64,000 nucleotides of DNA from Panagrolaimus kolymaensis (taxonomy: Eukaryota; Nematoda; Chromadorea; Rhabditida; Panagrolaimidae). The stretch's first letter is position 1. Every line of letters starts with the position of its first letter. A model generated the notes under the pieces. The model made no database searches and had not been told where the DNA came from. It saw only the letters and a list, made by a program, of their open reading frames with translations. The stretch is from the NCBI GenBank assembly GCA_028622995.1, contig JAJQJQ010000006.1:8122001-8186000 (forward strand). Direction: 5' to 3'. The translations under genes were made by a program, and so were the position numbers. Positions 47,073 to 58,065 of this stretch are shown in pieces.

Positions 47073-49887
47073 ATGGTTTGTGTTTTTTCTAATTTTAAAA
47101 AATTGACAATAAAAATTTTAGGATAACATTTTTCCAAGAATACTCTCTTTTGTGCTTTTATGTCATCTTGTTATTGGTTTCTTGCCTGATCCGAACTTAA
47201 AAAGCTGTCTGAGAGATTTCTCTAAATCGATTTCAATTTCTTGTAAAATATTTTTATAACATAACATTGCCTTAATTTATTCATTTTTAGATTTTTCTGA
47301 AAACTATTTCAAACAAGTCAATCGTACAGAAGATGATTTCGACGACAATAATCAACAGGATGATTATGAAGAATTCGAAAAACGTCCATTATCAATTTGT
47401 ACTTGTCGCTCAAACCATGATCCTGTGTATTTTAACACTCCTTATTTGAATCCTCAAAATGAAATCGAAGAAATGTATGCTTATTGTTACGGGGAAGACT
47501 ATATGCCAGCTGAACTTTTCGATGAGGATGAAATATTGGATTCTCTTCTCCTTCAACAAATTGAATCAATGTCTGTTACTGCTTTGGATCCATTGCCTCA
47601 TGACTTTAATCAAAATGACAATGCATCATGTTATGATTTCTATGGAAACCCAACTGTAAGTTTCACATTTCATAGGAAATATTTTAGCTGTGTTGTCAAC
47701 TTTTGGAAACACAAAAGATTCTAAAACTTTCTGTTCTTTAATGTACTTGTTTTTTTAGATGCAAATATTGGGACAAACAGCATGTCTAATCTCTGTCAAT
47801 GTTTCATCAACAAGCCAAGTCTCTATAAATGATTCATCATTAGTCAAAGATTATTTATATTCTGGACCTTTACTTGCAAGGGAATTGATAGACTTTGAAA
47901 ATGATTCTGACGTGTTAGATTATTGTAGTACTACTTTGAAAAATACTACTGTACGCCATTTCTTTTCTCATTATTTTCTATGTTTTCTTCATTTCAGATT
48001 GGAAGTGAACTTCAGGCTGATAGTTGTTTTTATAAAAACTCCTTTGAAAGTAGTTCATTGATATGTTGTTGCAACAAATCTTCAGAATCATTTAAACCAA
48101 AAGAAAAATTGTTATGCTTTCCTGGATATCTCGGTAAGTTTATTTTAGAATCGGTTTTTGCCGCGATATACTTGAGACCAACAAGCTCGATAAGAAGCAT
48201 TCTTATGGTTTAATTTGTTATCTATCTCTTTTTAATATCTGACATTTTACTCCAGCTTTTAATATTCGTTTTAAAGTGCTTTTAACTATGTATAATTTTT
48301 ATCTTTCAGAAACCGGTAAGAATTCGTCATCTGGAAATATATCAGCTCTTAATTATTTTACCGATAAATATTCAAATATCGCCTGCTCTATACATATGAG
48401 ACCTACTTCGGGTAGAGAGTTGTTTTCCATTGACTATGGAGCCATCAATAATTGTAACAACAATGAGAGAGTTTATCTTAAAGATCAAGATAACTTTTGT
48501 TCATCTGCGTTGAAGATTCCTCAAGTAAAGTCGGTAAGAAAATGTTGTATCGATGGACATTTCTGTAATCAAAAGCTTATTCCAAGAACTGATCCAATTT
48601 CGTTAATAAATGTAAGTGAATTTAAAACAAATAATGTGTTTATGTACAGCGTAATTAATTTTTAGTGTGCGTACAAGCCTCCAATTTTGGTTTATCTGAC
48701 TGGTACGTGTGATCTTTTTTATGATATTGCAGCGGGGAAGCGCCGTATAATTTATGAAGGTTTCAATGGAATAATTGCTGAGAATTCAAGGTATGCTTTT
48801 ATGACGTGATTTATAAGTTTTAATGTGAAAATTCGGCTCTTAGAACATCTGTAAAAGAAATAACGAACAATGGTAGCTATTATGATTGTAGTACGGTTTA
48901 TATAAAAATCACCAGAACTGAGTCCGCATTATGTGAAAATCAAATGGTAGCTGACAAATACAAAACATTTCTTCATTGTACTTGTTCAACAGGAAATTGT
49001 GACAACGTTGTATTTAAAAATATTACCCTGTCAAAAATTAATGAATGTCATACATTGAATGAGACGGGCTTTAAGCATGGTAGCAATGGCAGTGAACTCC
49101 ATGTTGAATATATTTCAAGAAATGATAAGTGGATTTGTTATGTTGAAATTATGATAAATGGAAGTTCTGATAACATTATAGCTGGACATGTAAGTATTTT
49201 TCTCATAAATAAATGTAACATTTTCTTTTAGCTCCCAATTAACATTAATAATAGTAAATGCTTGGAAGAAGATATTATTAATGAATATACTTGCTGTGTA
49301 AATGTTGCCAATCAATTACAGAATAAAACAAATTGTACAATAGAAAAAATGATTGAAGCTCATGGAGATCCTAATCATCCATTTTCAAAGTCAAAAAGCT
49401 TTGGTACACCAAATTCAAATTCTGAAACTAATAAAAATTCTTCAAGCCAGCGTCATATTGAAAAGCCTGTTCATTGTCAAATTGAAAATATTCCAACGGT
49501 TTATGACAATAATATGGGTTGTCCTGCAAATGATGGATGCTTTGGAACACGAGGTTTGATGAAATCTCAAAATGACATAGTAAGCTTTCATCATTTTTGT
49601 TGCATTTAACATTTTAACTTTTATAGTTACCATCTGGATGTCTTGGTGATGCTGAAGATTACATAAATGATAATATCACTTCATCGAGTTCAACTCTGGC
49701 ATGTCGAGTCATTCCAAACTTCAATAAATGTTCCGTGGTTTACAGCGTGGATGGAAAACAAAATGTTGTATGTTGCTGTGAAAGCCTTGATGAAAATAAT
49801 GCTTGCAAAACACATATGGAGAAAGTGCCAGAAAAAATTGGAAGAATGGTTTCATCTTTTCGAACACCCAAACCATCACCATCATAA
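47073..49887 (+). CDS. Large Cys-rich secreted protein, unknown family
   Basis: Exons 47073-47075 (ATG only), 47122-47242, 47291-47655, 47759-47950, 47998-48133, 48310-48611, 48666-48790, 48844-49189, 49232-49579 and 49627-49887 give about 732 aa. A signal peptide follows the start (PRILSFVLLCHLVIGFLP). The rest is acidic near the N terminus and then carries repeated cysteine clusters: LICCCNKSS, RKCCIDGHFCNQ, HCTCSTGNC, YTCCVNV and VVCCCESLDENNAC, with many N-x-S/T sites. The CC-x-D-x-x-CN form recalls three-finger (Ly6/activin-receptor-like) domains, but no assignment is safe. No membrane anchor at the C terminus. The ATG microexon is inferred; the remaining joins keep frame throughout. Confidence 0.7.
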
Positions 49888-50183
49888 ATAATACATAAAC
49901 CTCTTTTGTAATCACAAGAAGCTAACTATAAATAATTTAATCGTTAATAATTTGTTTTGTTTGTTTGTTTATCTAATAAAGTTTTTTTAAAAACAAAACT
50001 GGCGCTTTCAAAGTAAGCAAAGGTGATAAAATTTGGTCTCCATACTTTTTGAAGGAGCAGAAAGGTGTAATTTTCAAAGAATTATTTCTATGTTCTTCTT
50101 GATGAAGAAGGAAGGGTTAACACATAAATTTTTTATTTGGAAATGATATGTTACAAACAAAGAAAAAGTTAAACATCAAAAAA

Positions 50184-51299
50184 TTATTTTTTATCTTTTC
50201 CTTGAATTTTATGAGCTTTTACCAAAGTTTTTACATCCTTTCGATGAAGAATGGAGTCCTTTGTTAAAGCTTCAATGGCCGCAGTTGCTACAGCTTCTTG
50301 CCTTCTTTGTTGAAGGGCTTCGCGATATTGCACTAAAAGAAACTTTAGATAAAAAATATATTTTGAGATACGTTACTTACTCGAATGAATAGTAATCAAG
50401 CCTCCCCATGCAATAGACCAAAACCATCCAACAAATAAAAAGGTGATAGTAAAAAATTGACTAATTCCAACAAGAAAATTTACTATTAAAGTTAATAATT
50501 TTCTGCCTTCCTAAAATTTTGCTAATATTCCGATGTTTTTTTTTGTGTTAACACAAAGTAGCTTCCAAAACAAATGCATACCTTAAAATTTATTCTTGGT
50601 TGTCCCATACAAAGTGCACTCAACCCACTTAAAATAGTTCCAGAACCAGGAAGAAAAATATTTAAAAATAGGCAAAGTAATGCAACGGGAACAGGTAAAA
50701 ATGGAATAGCTAAAAGAAGAAGAAAAAAATGATGTATGTATATAAGCGATTTGGTGAAAAATAAAAAAAGAACTATGTAAACAAAATATTTTATAACAAA
50801 AGAACTATTTTCGAGTTATTTAAATTTTTTAAGAAAAGTTTAATGATGCGTGAAATAAAAAAATATACAGTAAAATAATAACTCACCTTCATGCATGACT
50901 GTGAGATCATTAGTTGGTAGATTTACTTTATCACCTGTGCGAGGCTCTTTAGCATTTTGAGCTTCAATATTTTCTTGTGCTGCTTGAACAATACCCGTAA
51001 TATTAAATGCGGAATGCTGAAAATGTAATTAAAAAACATTAGTAGTAGTGTCTCATCTCTCGAGATTCCTATTCAAACCAAAAAATTAAAGTTATCTTTT
51101 AAACTCTTCCTTCCCTCAAACTTACATGTTCGCGAACTTGTAAAATGCCTTCATTTAAACCATATTCAATAATTCTTGGAAGGCATTTTTGTACCTGCTT
51201 CCAGCCTCTTGGTCGATCACCAATAAAGCTGGTAACACCGGTAGTTACGGTGGAAATCATTTGCCAACGCTTTTGTTCATCACTTTTTTCAATTCCCAT
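50184..51299 (-). CDS. Spec3/Stum-family membrane protein
   Basis: Exons on the minus strand: 51299-51126, 51016-50887, 50709-50582, 50510-50381 and 50332-50184, about 236 aa. The central part holds two hydrophobic segments: PFLPVPVALLCLFLNIFLPG followed by SGTILSGLSALCMGQP (about 103-140), and LLTLIVNFLVGISQFFTITF running to WFWSIAWGGLI (about 148-183). The P-x-P then NIFLPGSGT pattern and the closing GW-WSI-WG motif are those of Spec3/Stum proteins. Drosophila Stum is needed for proprioceptive neuron mechanotransduction; sea urchin SPEC3 is linked to cilia. The cytosolic ends are charged. The role in nematodes is unknown to me. Confidence 0.82.
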
Positions 51300-52485
51300 T
51301 TTTGCAAAATATTAGTAACAACCGAATAAAAAGAAAAAACAACAGAAGAAAATGAAAATGAAAAGTTTTTTTGCAAAAGCAAAAATAAAAAAGACATTAT
51401 TCCTTCAAAAAAAATATGTTCAACGTATCAATCTTTTTTTTTCCATCCATATAAAAAAAATGATGAGAAAAGTAGTAGGCGACGACAACCTTTATTACAA
51501 ATCTTTGAGAAGCTTATCCTCTTTTTTTTTTATTCGGTAGCAACGGATTTTATAAAAAAAGTAAAGTTTTTTAAATGGGCTTTCAAAGCATTTATGTATT
51601 TGAAGCAAGACTACTAACAAAAAAAAGAGACCGGAAATGTCCATACAATTTTGCTTTTGGGATCTTTTTGTCAACATTTTTACACCGCTATTTTTATTCA
51701 AAGAGAAAAATGCTTATTTATCCTGAAAACCTTTGCCACAAGAAATAAAATGGAAGAAAATATTTTCCCAAAAAAATATGTAATCGTAAAAATGTTTGAA
51801 ACTCGTGTATTTTATTTTTTAGCTTTTCCACCTTTTTACATGAATGAATGACCATGATGCCGTCGACAGTGGTCAGTTAGTTTCAAGCTCCAAAAACGGA
51901 AGAAGGCCATTTTTTTGGATATGGCTGTTTTTTTTTTACATTTTTGAAAAAACTAAAAAAAGGAGTGATGTGGCAAAAATCAATCTAAGAATCTGTTTAT
52001 AGTAAATATTTTATTTGGTTGATTTTACTGAACAGCTAATTGTATGTAAAATACTGTATTCATGATAAAGAAACAAATCTGCTTCAACAAAAAGCGTTTT
52101 AAGTAACAAAAGAGACTGACAACAAAAAAAGAAAATAAAATATTTTAAAAACAGTTTAAATTTTTGATATACCGAATTAGGTAGTAAAAATGAAACACAT
52201 ACATGCATGGTTGATACCACCACATTTTTTGTAGAGAAAAACTTTTCATATTATTAATTTCTTTGTGTAAAATTGGTTTTTCAAAAAAGAGTTTAGAAAA
52301 CACAATCACATAATTTGATCAAATTCGAACTATGAAAGTTTCAAGGTTATATTTAAAATGCTAAAGATATTGTAAAGCTGCGGTAAACAAAACAAAAAGA
52401 TTCGAGAAGCTTTATTCATACAAAAAAAACTATAAAGCAAAATAATGATGTAAAAAAAATAGACAAAGAATGGAAATGAAATTTC
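51300..52485. other. Intergenic, upstream of the Spec3/Stum gene
   Basis: AT-rich, with no gene or RNA recognised. The part near 52485 holds the 3' UTR of the next minus-strand gene. Confidence 0.5.
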
Positions 52486-54116
52486 TTAATGTCTTCGAGC
52501 ATTATTTCTAAGTCGATCAGCAACACGACGAGGACGGCGATTTTCATCAGGTTCAGGTGAAGCATGAGTTTCAGCTGTAAAAAATGATATTCGTTAAATA
52601 CATGAAAGAAAAATAAACAAAAAACATACAATCAAAAAGATCATCATCAGAAAATTTATCAGGCATATGAGTAGCTTGAATTGACGACATAGGTTGATGA
52701 CGGTGTCGATCATTCTTATGTTGACGCTGACGAACTGGAGTTGGAGGCAGATGAGCTGATGCTTCACCATCGCTTTCTGAAGATGAGGTTACTTCACATA
52801 TTGTTGGAGTTGATGGAGCAGGGCGCTGATGTTGATGGTGATGATGATTTCGATTAACATCTCTAGGAGGAGTATACAAACCTAAAAGCAAATGAATTCT
52901 AAATTTAAACAAATGCAAAAAAAGAACTACATACCAGCCATACCTAATTCTCTCAATGAATCATTAATAGTTGAAGTAAGATGATGAGGAGGTCTTCGAT
53001 GATTATAAACTTTCCTTTCAACAGTAATTTTTTCAAGCACGCTACTAACTTCTTGGTGCTCTTTTTGACGGCGATTCTTTTTTGTTCTCCTTTCGTCATC
53101 TGAATCAGAATCCATTGAGGCTTCGTTAACCATTTTAGCGACATCTTTAAACTGTTCAGGATGCTTCATAATAAATCTTTTAATATCAGATAATGAAGGT
53201 GATTCATGGATTGGTTTAGCAGCAACAGGAACAAGTTGACGTTCAGCAGGTTCTTTCTGTTTTTTGATTGCAATGCTATCACGTGGCACAGGCTTTGGTT
53301 TAGAAATCGTTGAAACAGGCACTTCTTCTTCTTCACGAGCTTTAGGCAAATAAATTACATTTTGTGAAGCATTTCGGCTAAGTGAATTTAATCGACTCCA
53401 AAGTTTACCATCTGATTCTAACAAATAAAGATACTTATCATCATGAGTTTTCAAAATATCAAACAGCTGATCAATTTGTTCTTTCTGGCTTTGAATTATT
53501 TGACTTTGTTCTACGACCTAAAAAAATCAAAAGAAATATATTAAAAAAAAGAGCTTTAAAAAGGCTTACAGTCTTTCGAATGTCAGTGATATCTTTTGTT
53601 GAACCAATAGGAGCACGATGAACCACAGGTTTAACACTCTAAAAAGAAAGAAGATTAAGAAATAAATAGCATAAACGTAAAGGTAAGGTAGGAAGTAATA
53701 AAAGAAACATGTCATTTTAAGGCAACATAAAGAGCAGAGAAAAATTGTAAACAAAAACTGACCTTGAGAGTATCTTCTAACTTTGTAGTGCGTCCAAAAG
53801 CAACAATACTTAGCTGCATTTGATGCCTTCCAAGTGGTTCTTTTGTAACATCCTCACTATCTTTCTTGTTGTTATCACCAGATTTTCGTGATTGAACTGA
53901 AGCACTTCGACCATACTTTTTTATGCAATCCTTCACAACTCGATCTTGAACATCTTGTAGGGTTCTCATAGGTTTCTCGGTTGATCGTTGAGTAATCGGC
54001 ATAGGTTCAATTTCATTAGGTTTATCGTTGGCAGTAGCATTGCGCAAAATTCCTCGTCGATCATTATCACTTTCTTTTGGTTTTGTAGGTGCAAAAGAGT
54101 GAAGCGGTGAAGCCAT
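52486..54116 (-). CDS. Unrecognised, mostly disordered protein with a coiled-coil segment
   Basis: Exons on the minus strand: 54116-53763, 53638-53570, 53517-52935, 52881-52630 and 52574-52486, about 448 aa. A short coiled-coil (QSQIIQSQKEQIDQLFDILK, about 147-165) is followed by a segment with KYLYLLESDGKLWSRLNSLS. The rest is rich in Ser, Asp, Arg, Pro and His, including a phospho-type acidic patch (MDSDSDDERRTKK) and HHHHQHQRP. The ends are Arg-rich. There is no membrane segment or signal. The layout suggests a cytoskeletal, centrosomal or RNP scaffold, which is only a guess. Splice frames are consistent. Confidence 0.7.
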
Positions 54117-54600
54117 GGTTAAATGAAGCCTTAAAATATGAGGTTAAAACAAGAATAAGTTTAATCAAAAGTAAATAACAAACTGTATAAAACAATTAAG
54201 TGATTCCAAAAATAAACAATAAAGCAGCAAGAAAAGTTTATTTAGTGAGAAAATACAAATAAAAAGATAAAAAGTTCCCCAGACTTTGAAAAAATCGAAT
54301 TGCAGAAAAAATGCTGATAGAAAAGCAGGCACGATGCAGAATAATGAAGAAATTGCGCAGTATCTGCCTATTGCCTGCATCAAAACAAATAATATGTCAA
54401 AAAAAATATTGCCCATACACACGGACACTCCCAAATAAAGAGGGAGGGAAATAATTTTTGATGTTCATAATTAAATTAACCATAATGAGATATTACGACA
54501 ACCAAGTAATCGGTATCGTACAGCAGAAAAATCAAAATTAAATAAATTTCAGCTAAATAAATATAAAATGAAGCAAGAAAAATAATGATCTTCTGTTTTG

Positions 54601-54793
54601 AAGGAACAAGACTATTTGATGCCTTTTCGAAAATTTCGATACTGGGGCTGGGAGGAACAGTTGGGGCGGCGCGTGTTTGAATTACCGTGTCACCTTCTGT
54701 CTTACACGGTAATTCAAACACGCGCCGCCCCAACTGTTCCTCCCAGCCCCAGTATCGAAATTTTCGAAAAGGCATCAAATAGTCTTGTTCCTT
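54601..54793. repeat. Perfect 90-bp inverted repeat with a 13-nt loop
   Basis: The left arm (54601-54690) and the right arm (54704-54793) are exact reverse complements over 90 bases; the loop is 54691-54703. The arms include CTGGGGCTGGGAGGAACAG and GGGGCGGCGCGTGTTTG and are far more GC-rich than the flanks. No target-site duplication is evident. It lies between two minus-strand genes, at 54116 (start) and 55069 (end). The rest of that spacer, 54117-55068, is AT-rich with no gene. Any transcript across it would fold into a long perfect duplex. Confidence 0.95.
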
Positions 54794-55068
54794 TGAGTTT
54801 GGTTTATTTGTTGCTATTCAACGCTAAAAATATTTATGTGAGAAAGCTTCTTCATTATGACCTATCGAGTATTTTAGCAATGAAGCGTCAACAACCTAAA
54901 ACATTAAAGACAAAATATGCATCTAAAGCAACAACGACGTAAAAGATCAAAAGTAAAATTTTCTTGAAAAATTTATTGAAAACTAAAAAAATACGAACAT
55001 TAGAAAAAAATGGCACAATATGGCATAAATATCTTAACATAAATGTAAACAACATATAAAGAAATAAT

Positions 55069-56024
55069 CTATTTTTTATAAACTCTAATAGCCTTTCCAC
55101 AAAGTCCCCAAAGTTCACCATGATCTTCTTTTTCTTTAGGTGGAAGTGCAAACGATGATGCTCGCCGAGTATCAGCAACATTCAATTGTAAATTACTTTC
55201 TTTCAATGCAGAATATTTCCATAATGCAGGATGCCTATAAAAGTTGAAATTAGTTATGAAACACCAATTTTTTCTTCAAATGGAATGTACAGTATACAAT
55301 GAAACATTTAATGGTAAATCAGAAAATCTTACTTGCTTTTTCCTTGATAAGCAATAAGATAAAGTTCATCATCAGTAATTTCATCATGCAAGTTTAATTC
55401 TTTCGGTTCAAATTTGATCTTCGAAAAATTTCCATCTTCGTTTTCTTCATTTGAATTTTCATGCAGAAAATATCCAACGATAGCAGCCCAATGAGAACCT
55501 TCACCATTTCTTTTAATTGGTTCAAAGTTTTTATCGCAATCATACGGTATCAAAAAGACTCTTCCATTATTAATTTCTTTGAGAAAATCTTGAACACTTG
55601 GAAATGGTACAGTTTCAAAAGATCCCAAATGATAAAATTCTTTTCCGATTCTTGCGAGCCAATCCGCTAAAAAATGTTAGATTAGACAATATTGCTAATG
55701 TGAAACAAACAAACCTGAAAACATTTCACCTTCTTTTGTAAAACGAAGCATCCTAGCCCATGCCATAATTTCGGTTAAATCCACTTGATGCGCATCTTCA
55801 GGTTCTAATCCAGCAGCTCTTGCAGCTAAAATTAATGCAACAAATCCACATGTTGGACCTTGTTGAATATGAGCTTCAGCAGGATGAAAGAATATTCGAC
55901 CTTTTGCATTATCACCTTTAGCTTCAACAGCTACTTCCAAACGTGTCCAAAGTAATGGACCACATTTTTCCATATCTGCTGTAACTTCAGGTGTTCCCGT
56001 CATCTTAATAGACATATTATCCAT
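55069..56024 (-). CDS. ACTMAP: Actin maturation protease (ACTMAP / C19orf54 family)
   Basis: Exons on the minus strand: 56024-55715, 55666-55333 and 55234-55069, about 269 aa. In mammals ACTMAP removes the acetylated N-terminal Cys or Met residue from newly made actin. The papain-like catalytic Cys is in HIQQGPTCGFVALIL (C59) and the catalytic His in EGSHWAAIVGY (H162). Family blocks KEGEMFSADW, FLIPYD, QGKSKHPALWKYS, KESNLQL and LWGLCGKA follow in the known order. The ATG at 56024 is the first in frame. The start lies 239 bp behind the stop of the SR-protein gene on the same strand, so the two may form an operon. The active site appears intact. Confidence 0.88.
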
Positions 56025-56263
56025 GAAAATTGTGAAAGAAAAAAGAACAAACAAATAAATTTTATATCGGCAAATGACCGTTCAAAAAACAAACAAAAAG
56101 CAACTGATTACAATTCAAAAAAGAAGTAAAAAATATATAAATAGTTTGAATCAAAAGGAAATAAAGTGAAACAAATTGGATTCAAACAACAAACAAAAAC
56201 AAATCAAAATTAATGAAAAGGATGTTTTCAATATGGAAGGATAGCATCTTTCAATTGGAAGGA

Positions 56264-57741
56264 TCATTTGTCATCAACAGGTGAGGTTGAGCGAGAAGGT
56301 TGAGGTGGTGAACGTGTTCTTGAACGTGAAGAGCGGCTGCGAGGTGAACGTGATCGACTTCGAGGAGAGCGGCTTCGTGGTGAACGGCTAAAATAAAATA
56401 AAAGGTTAAGCATAAACGTATGTAAATAAGAAACAAACCTTCGTGATCCAGGTTCATCAACACCACCAGCTTCTGAATCATCAGTAAGTTTAATACGACG
56501 TCCATTAATATCTTTGCCTTGAAATTTTTCAATTGCTCGACGCAAATCAGAAGCTGTTCCAAAACAAACAACACTAAAAATGGAGAATAAATAAAAGACA
56601 AAAAAACGAAATAAAAAAAACTTACGCATGGTTAGGTTCCTTCTTATGAGCATCGGCATATGTAACATCTCCAGCTGCTCGCATCAAGTCTTTGAGATCC
56701 TAAATTAAAAGTCCATCAGTGAGATTATCCCCTTCCGAGTCTCCTTCATTTGAATGAAAGAAAAGCGTGGCAATCAATATCATCATTAACTGATACACTT
56801 TTCGATCCCAGGAGAAAACAGTCATCAAGCAAAAACGAAGATTCATCCCGAGAACATTTCAATCCTCCGAGAATTTTTAGGCCCAAAGTCATCCAAGTTT
56901 TCTGAGGTAACGGTCATATACAATCATAAAACAGCTTTGTCCTTCCCAAGAAAAGTTTTAGAAAAGTCAAAGTACAAGATCATCGTCCGAACTAATGTTT
57001 TCATCCTTCATTTAAAAGCGATGTTCAGACATCCGAAAGAAGACTTCTCCTCGCGACCTTAAACTTGGGATAGTAAGTAAAAATCAAATAAAAATGTGTA
57101 TCCAAGTTTTTGATAGAAAAGGATGGAAGTTAGGAGTTAGAAAATAAGGAGATTTATGGAATAGTTCCCATCTTGTGAATTATAAAAAAGTACCATACCT
57201 GCCATGAGCAACGAGTAGAAAGATTATCAATAAGAAGCCGATGACGAGTTTGAACTGGAGGACCATATTTTTCACGTTTAGTTGGTCGGTCATCACCACG
57301 ATCGCCACCTCGATCACCACCACGATCATATCGTCCACGACTGTCACGGTTATCACGTCCATTGCGACGAGATAATTCTATTTTAACACGATCACCGCAT
57401 AATTCTCTTCCATTCAAATCTTCAACAGCATCCATAGCATCTCGTGATGAATCAAATTCCTGTAAAACGAACAGAACAATGTACAAATTTAGTATAATTT
57501 CATAATCAAACATACAACAAATCCAAATCCATTCTTCAAGATAACATCTCGTACTTTTCCATAACCACGGAAGAAATCTAAAAAAAGAATTCATTATTAG
57601 TTATTCGTTCATATTTTATGTCCACGGATTTCACTTTTTTGAGTGATGAAACAGCAAGAATTATTAAAAAAAAAACTAACCTTCAACATCTCGTTCAGTA
57701 GCACGTGATGGCAAATTTCCAATATAAACTCTGCTACTCAT
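56264..57741 (-). CDS. SR splicing factor with two RRMs (SRSF4/5/6-like)
   Basis: Exons on the minus strand: 57741-57681, 57577-57516, 57459-57199, 56699-56626, 56573-56439 and 56387-56264, about 238 aa. RRM1 (about 1-72) has RVYIGNLP and GFGFVEF. A Gly/Arg/Asp-rich linker follows. The second, pseudo-RRM (about 110-185) contains the diagnostic SWQDLKD. The tail is an RS domain ([14 protein letters not shown] and similar). Such nuclear proteins bind exonic enhancers and recruit the spliceosome. The intron that splits SWQ from DLKD is about 500 bp, five times the local norm, and may contain a regulated exon. The gene shares a 324-bp divergent spacer with OSGEPL1. Confidence 0.92.
56700..57198 (-). 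other. Long, GC-richer intron in the SR gene, possible regulatory (poison-exon) region
   Basis: The 499-bp intron is much longer than its neighbours (about 50-100 bp). Positions 56730-57070 are complex and GC-richer than other introns here, with stops in all sense frames. SR genes in many animals keep highly conserved intronic cassette exons that introduce stops. No exact cassette borders could be fixed by eye. Confidence 0.45.
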
Positions 57742-58048
57742 TTTTGATAGCCACCAAATTCAATGTAATTGATGAAACAAATGATAGAGACAACAAATAA
57801 ATGATTAACCAAAGTTTTGCAATAATAATTGCAAAGACTGAAAGCTGCTGCCGTCGTTGATCTTTCAATAAAATAAAAAAGTGACGCTGAAGAAAAAAAT
57901 GATGAATAAAGCAATTTTATCGTTTTGAGAAATAAAAGCGAAGCGCGAAATTCAAAAAAGCCTTTATTCAAGCAAAAAAAAGAGTTAGTTCGACTCAAAA
58001 ACATCAAACAAAACTTTACACTTTCTTTTATTATTATTTTTCTTACAG
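57742..58048. promoter_or_regulatory. Divergent promoter between the SR gene and OSGEPL1
   Basis: The two start codons are 324 bp apart on opposite strands. A TTTTTCTTACAG acceptor ends at 58048, suggesting that OSGEPL1 mRNA is trans-spliced there. No TATA box is obvious. Confidence 0.4.
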
Positions 58049-58065
58049 ATGCAAAATAATTATTT

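Noticed and set aside
54476..54942. Two related frames on opposite strands
   Set aside because: They read the two arms of the perfect inverted repeat, so the similarity is due to the palindrome, not to two genes.
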